Assembly: GCA_039208045.1 (NCBI GenBank)
Contig: JBCCRH010000335.1
Coordinates: forward strand, 1 to 7,204
DNA length: 7,204 bases
DNA from: JBCCRH01 sp039208045
GTDB lineage: Bacteria; Bacteroidota; Bacteroidia; Chitinophagales; Saprospiraceae
Reading direction: 5' to 3'
A program made the translations under genes and the position numbers. Positions 1 to 5,792 of the stretch are shown here, in pieces (within the stretch, counting starts at the first letter, position 1; every line of letters starts with the position of its first letter). The notes below the pieces were generated by a model, which worked only from the letters and a program-made list of their open reading frames with translations, had not been told where the DNA came from and ran no database searches.

Positions 1-262
1 CCTCATCTGACTTCAGCCCACCCCCAAAATCAATGTGCAGCCCCGTCCCCAAAGCAATACGCTCTAACACTTTATGGTTAATAATTCGGCTTGCCTTAGC
101 TCCATCCAAGTCCACCAAATGCAAGCGCCGTACCCCGGCCTCTTCAAAAGCCTTGGCTACTTCCAGTGGGTCTTCGTTGTACACCTTTTTCTGGGCATAG
201 TCGCCCTGCGTAAGCCGCACGCATTTGCCGTCGATAATGTCTATTGCTGGTATGATGTTCAT
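1..262 (-). CDS. hisA: HisA (ProFAR isomerase), N-terminal part, cut by window edge
   Basis: Phosphoribosylformimino-5-aminoimidazole carboxamide ribotide isomerase, the cytoplasmic (beta-alpha)8-barrel enzyme that opens the ribose of ProFAR to give PRFAR, the substrate of HisH-HisF. The first 87 codons are visible and the gene continues past the left edge. The product begins MNIIPAIDIIDGKCVRL. Asp8 in the PAIDI motif is the position of the conserved catalytic Asp at the end of strand 1. HLVDLDGAK (about 48-56) and the glycine-rich IDFGGG (about 77-82) are typical of the HisA half-barrels. The start is the ATG at 262; the preceding DNA is AT-rich with no Shine-Dalgarno sequence, normal for Bacteroidota. 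HisF is a homologous barrel, but PAIDI with GKCVRL fits HisA better. It follows hisH after 209 nt of repeat DNA, unlike the tight spacing upstream in the operon. hisF and hisI probably follow off the edge (inference from usual gene order). Confidence 0.95.
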   Translation of the reverse strand, partial: MNIIPAIDIIDGKCVRLTQGDYAQKKVYNEDPLEVAKAFEEAGVRRLHLVDLDGAKASRIINHKVLERIALGTGLHIDFGGGLKSDE

Positions 263-270
263 AATTTAAT

Positions 271-352
271 AGTTTAGGGGTTTGGGGGTTGAGGGTTTGG
301 GGGTTTTGGATTACGGGTTACGGGTTTTGGATTTTGGATTTTGGGTTTAGGA
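271..352. repeat. G/T-rich short-unit repeat with four-tract G-quadruplex motif
   Basis: The plus strand is built of degenerate short units such as GGGTTTGG, TTACGGG (twice in tandem) and TTTTGGA (repeated). Between 277 and 303 there are four runs of at least three G (277-280, 284-288, 293-295, 299-303) with loops of 3-4 nt, which fits the standard G-quadruplex pattern. The G-rich strand is the template strand of the his operon, so the transcript here is C-rich. It sits just before hisA. A similar but distinct repeat lies between hisB and hisH. Function is unknown. Confidence 0.8.
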
Positions 353-361
353 GCCAGGCCT

Positions 362-445
362 GTGCCAGCTGGATTTGTAATCCGGCGATGAAGCTCATCA
401 ACCGTGCCAGCTAGATTTGCAACCTCGCGATGAAGCTCAGCGACG
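362..445. repeat. Two tandem imperfect 42-nt REP-like units
   Basis: Unit 1 (362-403) and unit 2 (404-445) both start GTGCCAGCT and share GCGATGAAGCTCA; by eye they agree at 34 of 42 positions. Unit 1 contains two small hairpins: GCTGGATT (368-375) with AATCCGGC (379-386) around a TGT loop, including one T-G wobble, and GATGA with TCATC (387-399). Unit 2 is more decayed and breaks both stems. A further fragment, AATCCGGCGA, follows at 451-460. The shape resembles the palindromic intergenic elements mobilised by REP-associated transposases. No transposase is in the window, so the assignment is inference. Confidence 0.7.
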
Positions 446-471
446 AGGGCAATCCGGCGAAAACCTACTAC

Positions 472-1053
472 CTACAATAAAAACTTCTTCAAAATCTGCT
501 CGCCCACATCTCCCGATTTTTCTGGGTGGAACTGGGTGGCCCAAAAGTTATCTTTTCGCAAAGCGGCACTAAAGGGCTGCACATAATCCGTCGTCGCGAT
601 GGTGTGAGGCCCTAGCTCTGCATAGTAGCTGTGTACAAAGTAGCAGTAGGCTTGCTCCAGACTTTCGTCAAAAAGGCCTGCGTCTAAGTTATAAATTTGG
701 TTCCAGCCCATATGCGGTACTTTTTCCCCATTCTCCGGCCGAAAGCGTACCACCCTCTGCGGAATAATACCTAGGCAAGGGGTATCATTTTCTTCTGAAT
801 AGTCACAAAGCAGCTGCATACCCAGGCAAATACCCAGCACAGGCTGCTGCAAGCTCCGAATGAGCTCATCCAGCCCTTGCTCGCGCAGGTAGTGCATCGT
901 CGTGTTTGCCTCACCCACCCCTGGAAAAATCACCTTGTCCGCCGCGCGAATCGCCGCATGGTCGTTCGTCAAAGTGCCTTGTATGCCGAGCCGCTCCAGC
1001 GCAAAAAGCACCGAACGTACATTGCCCGCATTGTAGTCTATTATTGCTGTCAT
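472..1053 (-). CDS. hisH: HisH, glutamine amidotransferase subunit of IGP synthase
   Basis: Class I glutaminase subunit of imidazole glycerol phosphate synthase. It hydrolyses glutamine and passes ammonia to HisF, which converts PRFAR to IGP and AICAR in the cytoplasm. The 193-aa product is close to the usual length of about 200. It begins MTAIIDYNAGN and has the oxyanion-region motif PGVGEA (44-49), the nucleophile elbow GICLGMQ with Cys76, the HisH motif VPHMGWNQ (112-119) and the end of the triad QFHPEKSG with His176 and Glu178. All catalytic residues are present. The ATG at 1053 is preceded on the coding strand by an A-rich stretch and no Shine-Dalgarno sequence. Repeat DNA lies on both sides (113 nt before, 209 nt after), so translation coupling to hisB is unlikely even though the gene should be part of the same transcript. 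Its partner hisF is not in view. Confidence 0.97.
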   Translation of the reverse strand: MTAIIDYNAGNVRSVLFALERLGIQGTLTNDHAAIRAADKVIFPGVGEANTTMHYLREQGLDELIRSLQQPVLGICLGMQLLCDYSEENDTPCLGIIPQRVVRFRPENGEKVPHMGWNQIYNLDAGLFDESLEQAYCYFVHSYYAELGPHTIATTDYVQPFSAALRKDNFWATQFHPEKSGDVGEQILKKFLL

Positions 1054-1061
1054 GTTTTTTA

Positions 1062-1163
1062 GTTTGGGAGTTTGGGAGTTTGGGAGTTGAGGAGTTGAGG
1101 AGTTTGGAAGTTAGATTGTCAACGCCTGCACTCCTAAACCCCAAAACCCTTAAACTCCCAAAC
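1062..1163. repeat. Inverted pair of G-rich short-unit repeats in the hisB-hisH spacer
   Basis: The left half (1062-1111) carries three copies of GTTTGGGAGTT followed by GTTGAGGA-type variants. The right half (1130-1163) is the same kind of repeat in reverse orientation. GTTTGGGAGTTT at 1062-1073 (also 1070-1081) and AAACTCCCAAAC at 1152-1163 are perfect 12-nt inverted copies. The inner arms 1102-1111 and 1130-1139 pair at 9 of 10 positions (one being a G-U wobble in the his transcript) around an 18-nt loop. In the his mRNA almost the whole spacer can fold into one long imperfect hairpin. No T-run follows, so it does not look like an intrinsic terminator. It might instead affect mRNA stability or the relative output of hisH and hisA. 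Confidence 0.8.
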
Positions 1164-1166
1164 CAA

Positions 1167-2300
1167 TCAAAGCACCCCCTTCGTAGAAGGCAGCTGCATG
1201 TGCTGAGGATCGCGGCGCTTGGCCATTTTTATTGCTTTCGCAAAGGCTTTGAAAATTGCTTCTATTTTATGGTGCTCGTTGGTGCCCTCGGCTTTGATAT
1301 TGAGGTTGCAGCGGGCAGCATCGCTGAAAGATTTGAAGAAATGGGAAAACATCTCTGTGGGCATTTCGCCGATCTTCTCGCGCTTAAAATCTGCTTCCCA
1401 GACGAGCCAGTTGCGACCACCGAAGTCAATGGCGACTTGGGCGAGGCAGTCATCCATGGGGAGGCAATAGCCGTAGCGTTCGATGCCCAGCTTGGAGCCT
1501 AGGGCTTGGTAAAAGGCATCGCCTAAGGCAATGGCGGTATCTTCGATGGTGTGGTGTTCATCGATGTGCAGATCGCCTTTTACGGAGACGGTGAGGTCGC
1601 AGCCGGAGTGGCGGACAAGCTGGTCGAGCATGTGGTCGAAAAAGCCGAGGCCCGTTTGGTTGGCTGCTTTGCCGGTACCATCTAGGTTGAGCTCGATCTT
1701 GATGTCGGTCTCTTTGGTGGTGCGTTGGACTTGGGCAGTGCGTTGGGCCAGCTTGAGGTGGCGGTAGATGGCTTCCCAGTCGAGGGTGGTTAGTGCAATG
1801 GTGTTGCTTAGAGCTTCGGCTTTATTGTCCAGTTCTTCTGCACCTAGGTCGGGGTCGGTGTTGAGCCAGATGCCTTGAGCGCCTAGGTTTTTGGCTAGCT
1901 GCATGTCCGTAAGGCGGTCGCCTACTACAAAAGAATTCGCTAGATCATAGCTGCCATCCATATATTGGGTGAGCAGGCCCGTTTGGGGTTTGCGCGTGGG
2001 AGCGTTGTCCTTGGGAAAGGTGCGGTCGATAAGCACTTTTTGGAAGTGGATGCCTTCGCCTTCAAATGCTTGAAGTACGTGATTGTGGGCGGGCCAGAAG
2101 GTTTCCTCTGGAAAAACGGGGGTACCCATGCCATCCTGATTGGTGATCATCACCAGCTCGAAGTCCAGCTCTTGTACGATACGTGCTAAGTATTGGAACA
2201 CCTTGGGGTAAAATACGACCTTTTCCAGGGCGTCCACCTGATAATCTTCAGGCTCACGAATAAGCGTACCATCTCGATCGAGCAGTAGGAGTTTTTTCAT
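1167..2300 (-). CDS. hisB: HisB, bifunctional histidinol-phosphatase / IGP dehydratase
   Basis: Fused enzyme for two pathway steps: IGP dehydration to imidazole acetol phosphate, and dephosphorylation of histidinol phosphate. The 377-aa product compares with about 355 in E. coli. Residues 1-165 form a HAD phosphatase: DRDGT with Asp8 and Asp10, ITNQDG (52-57), RKP with Lys104, and GDRLTD (127-132). Residues from about 190 form the dehydratase, starting RTTKETDIKIELNLDGTG, then DHMLDQ (222-227), DEHHTIEDT (metal-binding His249, His250, Glu253), the second metal motif NEHHKIE (His343, His344, Glu347) and the typical terminus LPSTKGVL. Oddity: the zinc-loop ligands of E. coli HisB (Cys, His, Cys, Cys) are missing; the matching segment reads IDRTFPKDNAPTRKP. 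The start lies 1 nt after the hisC stop, so coupled translation is likely. A 113-nt inverted repeat follows. Confidence 0.97.
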   Translation of the reverse strand: MKKLLLLDRDGTLIREPEDYQVDALEKVVFYPKVFQYLARIVQELDFELVMITNQDGMGTPVFPEETFWPAHNHVLQAFEGEGIHFQKVLIDRTFPKDNAPTRKPQTGLLTQYMDGSYDLANSFVVGDRLTDMQLAKNLGAQGIWLNTDPDLGAEELDNKAEALSNTIALTTLDWEAIYRHLKLAQRTAQVQRTTKETDIKIELNLDGTGKAANQTGLGFFDHMLDQLVRHSGCDLTVSVKGDLHIDEHHTIEDTAIALGDAFYQALGSKLGIERYGYCLPMDDCLAQVAIDFGGRNWLVWEADFKREKIGEMPTEMFSHFFKSFSDAARCNLNIKAEGTNEHHKIEAIFKAFAKAIKMAKRRDPQHMQLPSTKGVL

Positions 2301-2301
2301 G

Positions 2302-3345
2302 CTATACCGTTTTAGGTTGAAAAGCCATAAGGGCTTTGATTAAGCGATTGTTCTCGGCAGGAATACCGACCGTTATGCGTAAGCAGCCTTCACAAAGTAA
2401 CACCTTGGAGCGATTTCGAACAATGATTTGCTGCTCGATGAGGTATTGATATACTGCGATCGGGTCAGTCATTTTTACCAATAAAAAGTTAGCTTCCGAT
2501 GGATAGATATGCTCTACAAATTCCAGCCCCATCAAGTATTGCTGCAAGAGCACTCGCTGCCCTAAAAGCTGCTGCACCCACGCTTTGCGCTGCTCCACTT
2601 GATCCAATGCCTCTAGCGCTGCATTTTGCGTAAGCTGATTGATATTATAGGGCGGCTTTACCTTATTGAATAACCCAATAATGGATGGATGTGCAAAGGC
2701 CATGCCCAAGCGGATACCGGCTAAGCCCCAGGCTTTCGAGAACGTCTGCATCACTACCAAGCGGGGGTATTGCGCCAAAACTTGCGTCCAACTTGCTTTT
2801 GACGAAAAGTCGATATAGGCCTCGTCGATGACGACTATGCCTGGAAATGCCTGCAAGAGTTGTTCGACTTTGCTTGTCGTGAAGGTGTTCCCGGTTGGAT
2901 TATTGGGGCTGCATAGGAACAGTAGCTTGGTGTTTAGGGTCGCTTTCGCTAAAATAGCGGGCACATCTGGTTGAAACCCTTTGAGCAGTGGTACTTCTAC
3001 GACTCCCACATCAGCGATATCCGCCGATACTTTGTACATGCCATAGGTAGGAGGTAGAATCATAATCTGATCTTGGCGGGGCTCGCAGAAAATGCGGATA
3101 AGCAGGTCGATAGCCTCATCACTACCGTTGCCCAAGAAAATTTGCGCTGGCTCTACCCCCTTAAGCGCTGCTAGCTGCTCCTTCAATTTCCATTGTAATG
3201 GATCAGGATAGCGATTAAAGCCGGTATCGTAGGGATTCTCGTTAGCATCTAAGTATACTTCAGCTACGCCTTTGTACTCGCTTCGAGCTGAAGCGTAAGG
3301 CTTTAGCTGTAGGATGTTGGATCGAACTAGATTTTGTACTTCCAT
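2302..3345 (-). CDS. hisC: HisC, histidinol-phosphate aminotransferase
   Basis: PLP-dependent class I/II aminotransferase that moves the amino group of glutamate to imidazole acetol phosphate, giving histidinol phosphate. From the start chosen the product is 347 aa (E. coli 356). In that numbering the visible motifs are DANENP (33-38), GNGSDEAID (72-80), SPNNPTG (146-152), DEAYIDF with Asp174 (contacts the PLP pyridine nitrogen in the family), TFSKAWGLAGIRLG with the Schiff-base Lys204 and phosphate-binding Arg212, and CLRITVG with the substrate-carboxylate Arg323. The reading frame is open back to an ATG at 3381, but that start adds 12 unlikely residues inside the end of hisD. The ATG at 3345 (MEVQNLVRSNI) lies 4 nt after the hisD stop, matches the compact operon spacing and gives the usual HisC N-terminus. 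hisB follows after 1 nt. Confidence 0.96.
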   Translation of the reverse strand: MEVQNLVRSNILQLKPYASARSEYKGVAEVYLDANENPYDTGFNRYPDPLQWKLKEQLAALKGVEPAQIFLGNGSDEAIDLLIRIFCEPRQDQIMILPPTYGMYKVSADIADVGVVEVPLLKGFQPDVPAILAKATLNTKLLFLCSPNNPTGNTFTTSKVEQLLQAFPGIVVIDEAYIDFSSKASWTQVLAQYPRLVVMQTFSKAWGLAGIRLGMAFAHPSIIGLFNKVKPPYNINQLTQNAALEALDQVEQRKAWVQQLLGQRVLLQQYLMGLEFVEHIYPSEANFLLVKMTDPIAVYQYLIEQQIIVRNRSKVLLCEGCLRITVGIPAENNRLIKALMAFQPKTV

Positions 3346-3349
3346 CGCA

Positions 3350-4630
3350 TCATAATTTTTGTAGCCGCAGGCTAACGGCATTTTTGTGCGCCATCAATTG
3401 CTCAGCTTCTGCCATGCGCTCCACTACAGGCCCTAGCTGCTGCAAGCCCTCCTTAGTGAGCTCTTGGAAGGTAACTTTTTTCACGAAAGTGTCTAATGAA
3501 ACCCCACTATAAGCCTTCGCAAAACCATTAGTAGGAAGGGTATGATTAGTGCCAGAGGCGTAATCTCCGACTGATTCTGGCGTGTAATGCCCCAAAAAGA
3601 CGGAACCTGCATTGATGATCCCTTCTGCAAAAGCACGAGCATTATCCATCGAGAGAATCAGGTGTTCTGGCGCGTACGTGTTGATCAAACGCAAAGCAGT
3701 AGACTCCTCCTTTACCACCACTGCTACGCTATTCTCCAAGGCAGCTATTGCTATTTCCCGACGAGGTAAATCCATCAGCTGACGCTCTACTTCCGCCTGC
3801 ACGGCCTGCACGGTCGTTTCCGCGAAAGCGACCAAAACCACCTGGCTATCCACGCCATGCTCCGCTTGGGATAGCAAGTCAGCCGCCACAAAAGCAGAGT
3901 CGGCAGAAGTATCCGCCAAGACTAGCACTTCTGATGGCCCAGCAGGCATATCAATGGCAATACCTGCTCGATTTACCAGCTGCTTCGCAGCCGTTACATA
4001 CTGATTGCCTGGGCCAAATATTTTGTAGGTTGCAGGGATACTCTCTGTTCCATAGGCCATCCCTGCCACTGCTTGTACCCCTCCGGCTTTAAAAATCTTA
4101 GTGACGCCGACCAACTGAGCCGTATACAAAATGGCGGGATGAATCGTACCATCAGCCTGGGGTGGCGAGCACAGTACAATCTCTTTGCAACCCGCTATTT
4201 TGGCGGGAACGCCCAACATAAGTACGGTGGAAAACAAAGGCGCAGTGCCTCCGGGAATATATAGACCTACCTTTTCAATGGGCAGACTTTTGCGCCAGCA
4301 ACGCACGCCTTGCATGGTCTCCACTTCAGGTTCTTGGTGCGCTTGTTGGCGATGAAACTGCTCGATGTTGGCTTTAGCCTGTTGGATGGCTTGCTTTAAA
4401 TCTTCGGGCAGCTGAGCAGCGGCGGCTTGAATTTCTGAAGCTGTTACTGCTAGTTGGTTCAACTCCACTTTGTCAAAGCGTGCGGTATACTCGATGACTG
4501 CTTGGTCGCCGCGTGCTTGCACCTCCTCCAGAATGGCTTGTACAGTGCTTTCTAGCGCGCTGGTGTCGAGCGTTGGGCGTTTTAGGATAGCCTCCCAATC
4601 AGAAGGATTTGGTTCAATATATATCTTCAT
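3350..4630 (-). CDS. hisD: HisD, histidinol dehydrogenase
   Basis: Zinc- and NAD-dependent enzyme for the last two oxidations, L-histidinol to histidinal to histidine. The 426-aa product has the normal length (E. coli 434). Key parts: EKVGLYIPGGTAPLFSTVLM (119-138), FGPGNQYV (205-212) and the family signature IDMPAGPSEVLVLAD (226-240). Zinc ligands are Gln255 and His258 in LSQAEHG, Asp356 in SVGDYASGTNH and His415 in LMAHKNAVSLR. The catalytic Glu322-His323 pair is in APEHL. Every expected active-site residue is present. The start is the ATG at 4630, 3 nt after the hisG stop, and hisC begins 4 nt after its own stop, so hisG, hisD, hisC and hisB form a tightly coupled block. Nothing in the gene looks unusual. 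Confidence 0.98.
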   Translation of the reverse strand: MKIYIEPNPSDWEAILKRPTLDTSALESTVQAILEEVQARGDQAVIEYTARFDKVELNQLAVTASEIQAAAAQLPEDLKQAIQQAKANIEQFHRQQAHQEPEVETMQGVRCWRKSLPIEKVGLYIPGGTAPLFSTVLMLGVPAKIAGCKEIVLCSPPQADGTIHPAILYTAQLVGVTKIFKAGGVQAVAGMAYGTESIPATYKIFGPGNQYVTAAKQLVNRAGIAIDMPAGPSEVLVLADTSADSAFVAADLLSQAEHGVDSQVVLVAFAETTVQAVQAEVERQLMDLPRREIAIAALENSVAVVVKEESTALRLINTYAPEHLILSMDNARAFAEGIINAGSVFLGHYTPESVGDYASGTNHTLPTNGFAKAYSGVSLDTFVKKVTFQELTKEGLQQLGPVVERMAEAEQLMAHKNAVSLRLQKL

Positions 4631-4633
4631 AAT

Positions 4634-5485
4634 CTATAGAATCATTTTTGTGATGGGCACTACTAAGATGCCTTCGGCACCGAATGTTTTGAGTTGATCA
4701 ATGATCTCCCAGAATCGGTCTTCCGCAATTACCGTGTGGATGCTACTCCACCCTTCCATGGCGAGCGGCATCACCGTGGGGCTTTTCATGCCGGGTAGTA
4801 CTTTGGTGATATTTTCAATCTGATGATTGGGGGCATTCATGAGCAGGTAGCTGTTGTTTCGGGCAGCCAAAACCGACTTAATGCGCATCAGGAGTTTATC
4901 CAAAATAGCCTGTTGCTCCGCAGGAAGGCTTTCGCTAGCAAATATGCAAGCCTCTGACTTTAGGATAATATCTTTTTCTTCTAAGCCATTTTTGAACAGC
5001 GTACTTCCCGAACTCACCAAATCGCAAATGGCGTCGGCTAAGCCAATATTCGGTGCAATTTCTACGGAGCCCGATATTTCGTGAATCTCGGCTTGAATTT
5101 GGTGCTTATCAAGGAATGCCTGAAGGGAATTGCGGTAAGAAGTGGCAATGCGCTTTCCTTGGAGATAATGCAGGCTAGGGTATTCGGTGCCTTTTGGGAC
5201 AGCTATGGAGAGGCGACATTTAGAAAAACCTAGCGGTAATACTTTCTGCATGCGCTTTTGCTTTTCTACGGCTGTGTTTTCTCCAATAATACCAATATGT
5301 GCAACGCCATCTTGGATGTACTGTGGAATATCCGAATTGCGCAAGTAGAGCACTTCTATCGGAAAATTGCGGGCTGGCGCTTTGAGCTGATCCTTCCCAT
5401 TGTCGATACGGATACCACATTCTTTGAGCAACTGTAACGAATCTTCTAAGAGGCGGCCCGACTTTTGAATAGCTACTTTCAGCAT
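4634..5485 (-). CDS. hisG: HisG, ATP phosphoribosyltransferase, long (self-regulated) form
   Basis: First and committed enzyme of the pathway: ATP plus PRPP gives N1-(5-phosphoribosyl)-ATP. The 283-aa product is the long HisG_L type, with two catalytic lobes (about 1-205) and a C-terminal ACT-like domain (about 210-283, from YLLMNAP) that binds histidine for feedback inhibition in the family. The long form does not need the HisZ subunit. Visible features are the opening VAIQKSGRL (4-12), the PRPP-binding loop in the GLADAICDLVSSGSTL segment (148-163) and the C-terminal HTVIAEDRFWEIID (250-263). The ATG at 5485 is the first in frame after the leader and has no Shine-Dalgarno sequence, as is usual in this phylum. 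It is the first structural gene of the operon, 51 nt after the last T of the attenuator terminator, and hisD follows after 3 nt. Transcription into it is probably set by that attenuator. Confidence 0.98.
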   Translation of the reverse strand: MLKVAIQKSGRLLEDSLQLLKECGIRIDNGKDQLKAPARNFPIEVLYLRNSDIPQYIQDGVAHIGIIGENTAVEKQKRMQKVLPLGFSKCRLSIAVPKGTEYPSLHYLQGKRIATSYRNSLQAFLDKHQIQAEIHEISGSVEIAPNIGLADAICDLVSSGSTLFKNGLEEKDIILKSEACIFASESLPAEQQAILDKLLMRIKSVLAARNNSYLLMNAPNHQIENITKVLPGMKSPTVMPLAMEGWSSIHTVIAEDRFWEIIDQLKTFGAEGILVVPITKMIL

Positions 5486-5506
5486 GAATATTGGGTTATG
5501 GTTGAT

Positions 5507-5534
5507 GGTACACTTCGGCTTCGCTCAGTGTACC
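5507..5534 (-). repeat. Hairpin in the hisG 5' untranslated region
   Basis: GGTACACT (5507-5514) and AGTGTACC (5527-5534) are a perfect 8-nt inverted repeat around a 12-nt loop. It ends 21 nt before the hisG start codon and directly follows the attenuator T-run in the direction of transcription. No T-run follows it on the his strand, so it is not itself a terminator. The loop sequence (TGAGCGAAGCCGAAG on the his strand) resembles intergenic repeat cores I associate with Bacteroidota, from memory. It may protect the 5' end of hisG mRNA or simply be a repeat inserted in the leader. Confidence 0.65.
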
Positions 5535-5536
5535 AC

Positions 5537-5577
5537 AAAAAAAGAGGCTTACCAGCAACTGGTAAACCTCTTTTTTT
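5537..5577 (-). terminator. his attenuator: intrinsic terminator upstream of hisG
   Basis: On the minus strand the 12-nt arm GAGGTTTACCAG (5570-5559) pairs with CTGGTAAGCCTC (5555-5544) around a TTG loop, followed by seven T (5543-5537) and preceded by seven A that can extend the stem to 19 bp. The only non-Watson-Crick pair (5566 with 5548) is a G-U wobble in minus-strand RNA but a C-A mismatch in plus-strand RNA, so the structure is built for the his direction. It lies between the leader peptide and hisG, where it should stop transcription before hisG when histidine is plentiful. It is not a plain end-of-gene terminator for the tRNA, because its left arm has a competing partner in the leader. 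Confidence 0.9.
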
Positions 5578-5643
5578 CGTCAATGTTTTCGACTATACAA
5601 GCATCGTTGCTTACCCGTTGTGGATATTAGTTATTGCAAGATG
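5561..5643 (-). promoter_or_regulatory. his leader RNA: competing protector and antiterminator pairings
   Basis: Three mutually exclusive pairings can be drawn in the minus-strand RNA. Segment 1, CATCTTGC (5643-5636, beginning with the fourth His codon), pairs with segment 2, GCAACGATG (5610-5602), with one bulged C. The overlapping segment 2', GGTAAGC (5615-5609, spanning the leader stop codon), pairs with GTTTACC (5567-5561), the upper left arm of the terminator, in 7 pairs including one G-U. The terminator itself is the third. A ribosome stalled on the His codons masks segment 1 and frees segment 2' for the antiterminator. A ribosome at the stop codon masks segment 2' and lets the terminator form. 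With no translation, pairing 1:2 also favours termination. The model is inference from base pairing. Confidence 0.75.
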
Positions 5644-5667
5644 GTGGTGATGTACAGTAAAAGTCAT
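5611..5667 (-). CDS. hisL: his operon leader peptide (18 aa, His-rich)
   Basis: A short reading frame from ATG (5667) to TAA (5611-5613) encodes MTFTVHHHHLAITNIHNG. Four consecutive His codons (CAT CAC CAC CAT, 5652-5641) and one more (CAC, 5622-5620) make 5 of 18 residues histidine. It lies directly upstream of an intrinsic terminator and the hisG start. This is the layout of classical amino-acid leader peptides, such as the seven-His HisL of enterobacteria; the sequence itself is not similar beyond the His run. Its job is to be translated, not to yield a working protein: scarce charged tRNA-His stalls the ribosome in the run. A-rich DNA (AAAAATATAAGA) precedes the ATG. Its start is only 13 nt after the tRNA-Phe gene, so it has no promoter of its own that I can see. 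It is short enough to be missed by automatic gene callers. Confidence 0.9.
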   Translation of the reverse strand: MTFTVHHHHLAITNIHNG

Positions 5668-5680
5668 TCTTATATTTTTG

Positions 5681-5753
5681 TGGTGCGGGCAGGAATCGAA
5701 CCAGCGACACCAGGATTTTCAGTCCTGTGCTCTACCAACTGAGCTACCGCACC
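5681..5753 (-). tRNA. tRNA-Phe (anticodon GAA)
   Basis: The minus strand folds into a complete 73-nt cloverleaf: acceptor GGTGCGG/CCGCACC, D arm GCTC-AGTTGGTA-GAGC, anticodon arm CAGGA-CTGAAAA-TCCTG with anticodon GAA at 5720-5718, variable loop GTGTC, T arm GCTGG-TTCGATT-CCTGC, and discriminator A at 5681. CCA is not encoded and must be added after processing. The T stem has one T-T mismatch in the middle; all other stem pairs are intact, so I consider it functional. The gene ends 13 nt before the His leader start codon on the same strand, and no terminator lies between them, so it probably heads the his transcript and is cut out by RNase P and RNase Z. Confidence 0.97.
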
Positions 5754-5792
5754 TTCGGTATAATCCGAATTGCTTGTGTTTTCAAGCGGTTG

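Noticed and set aside
362..460. CRISPR array
   Set aside because: The 42-nt units are adjacent with no spacers between them, are imperfect, and no cas gene is present.
906..1502. Plus-strand 198-codon open frame across hisH, the spacer and hisB
   Set aside because: It crosses two well-supported minus-strand genes and repeat DNA and resembles no protein family; it is a shadow.
3346..3381. Upstream ATG at 3381 as the start of hisC
   Set aside because: It adds 12 residues (MPLACGYKNYDA) translated from the end of hisD in another frame; the ATG at 3345 gives a normal HisC N-terminus and a 4-nt gap.
5507..5534. Hairpin as a second intrinsic terminator for the his transcript
   Set aside because: No T-run follows the right arm on the minus strand; the downstream bases are mixed.
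5465..5650. Plus-strand 61-codon open frame over the his leader
   Set aside because: It is antisense to the leader, terminator and leader peptide, with no recognisable domain; its MVDGTLRLRSVYHKK-type text arises from the hairpins.
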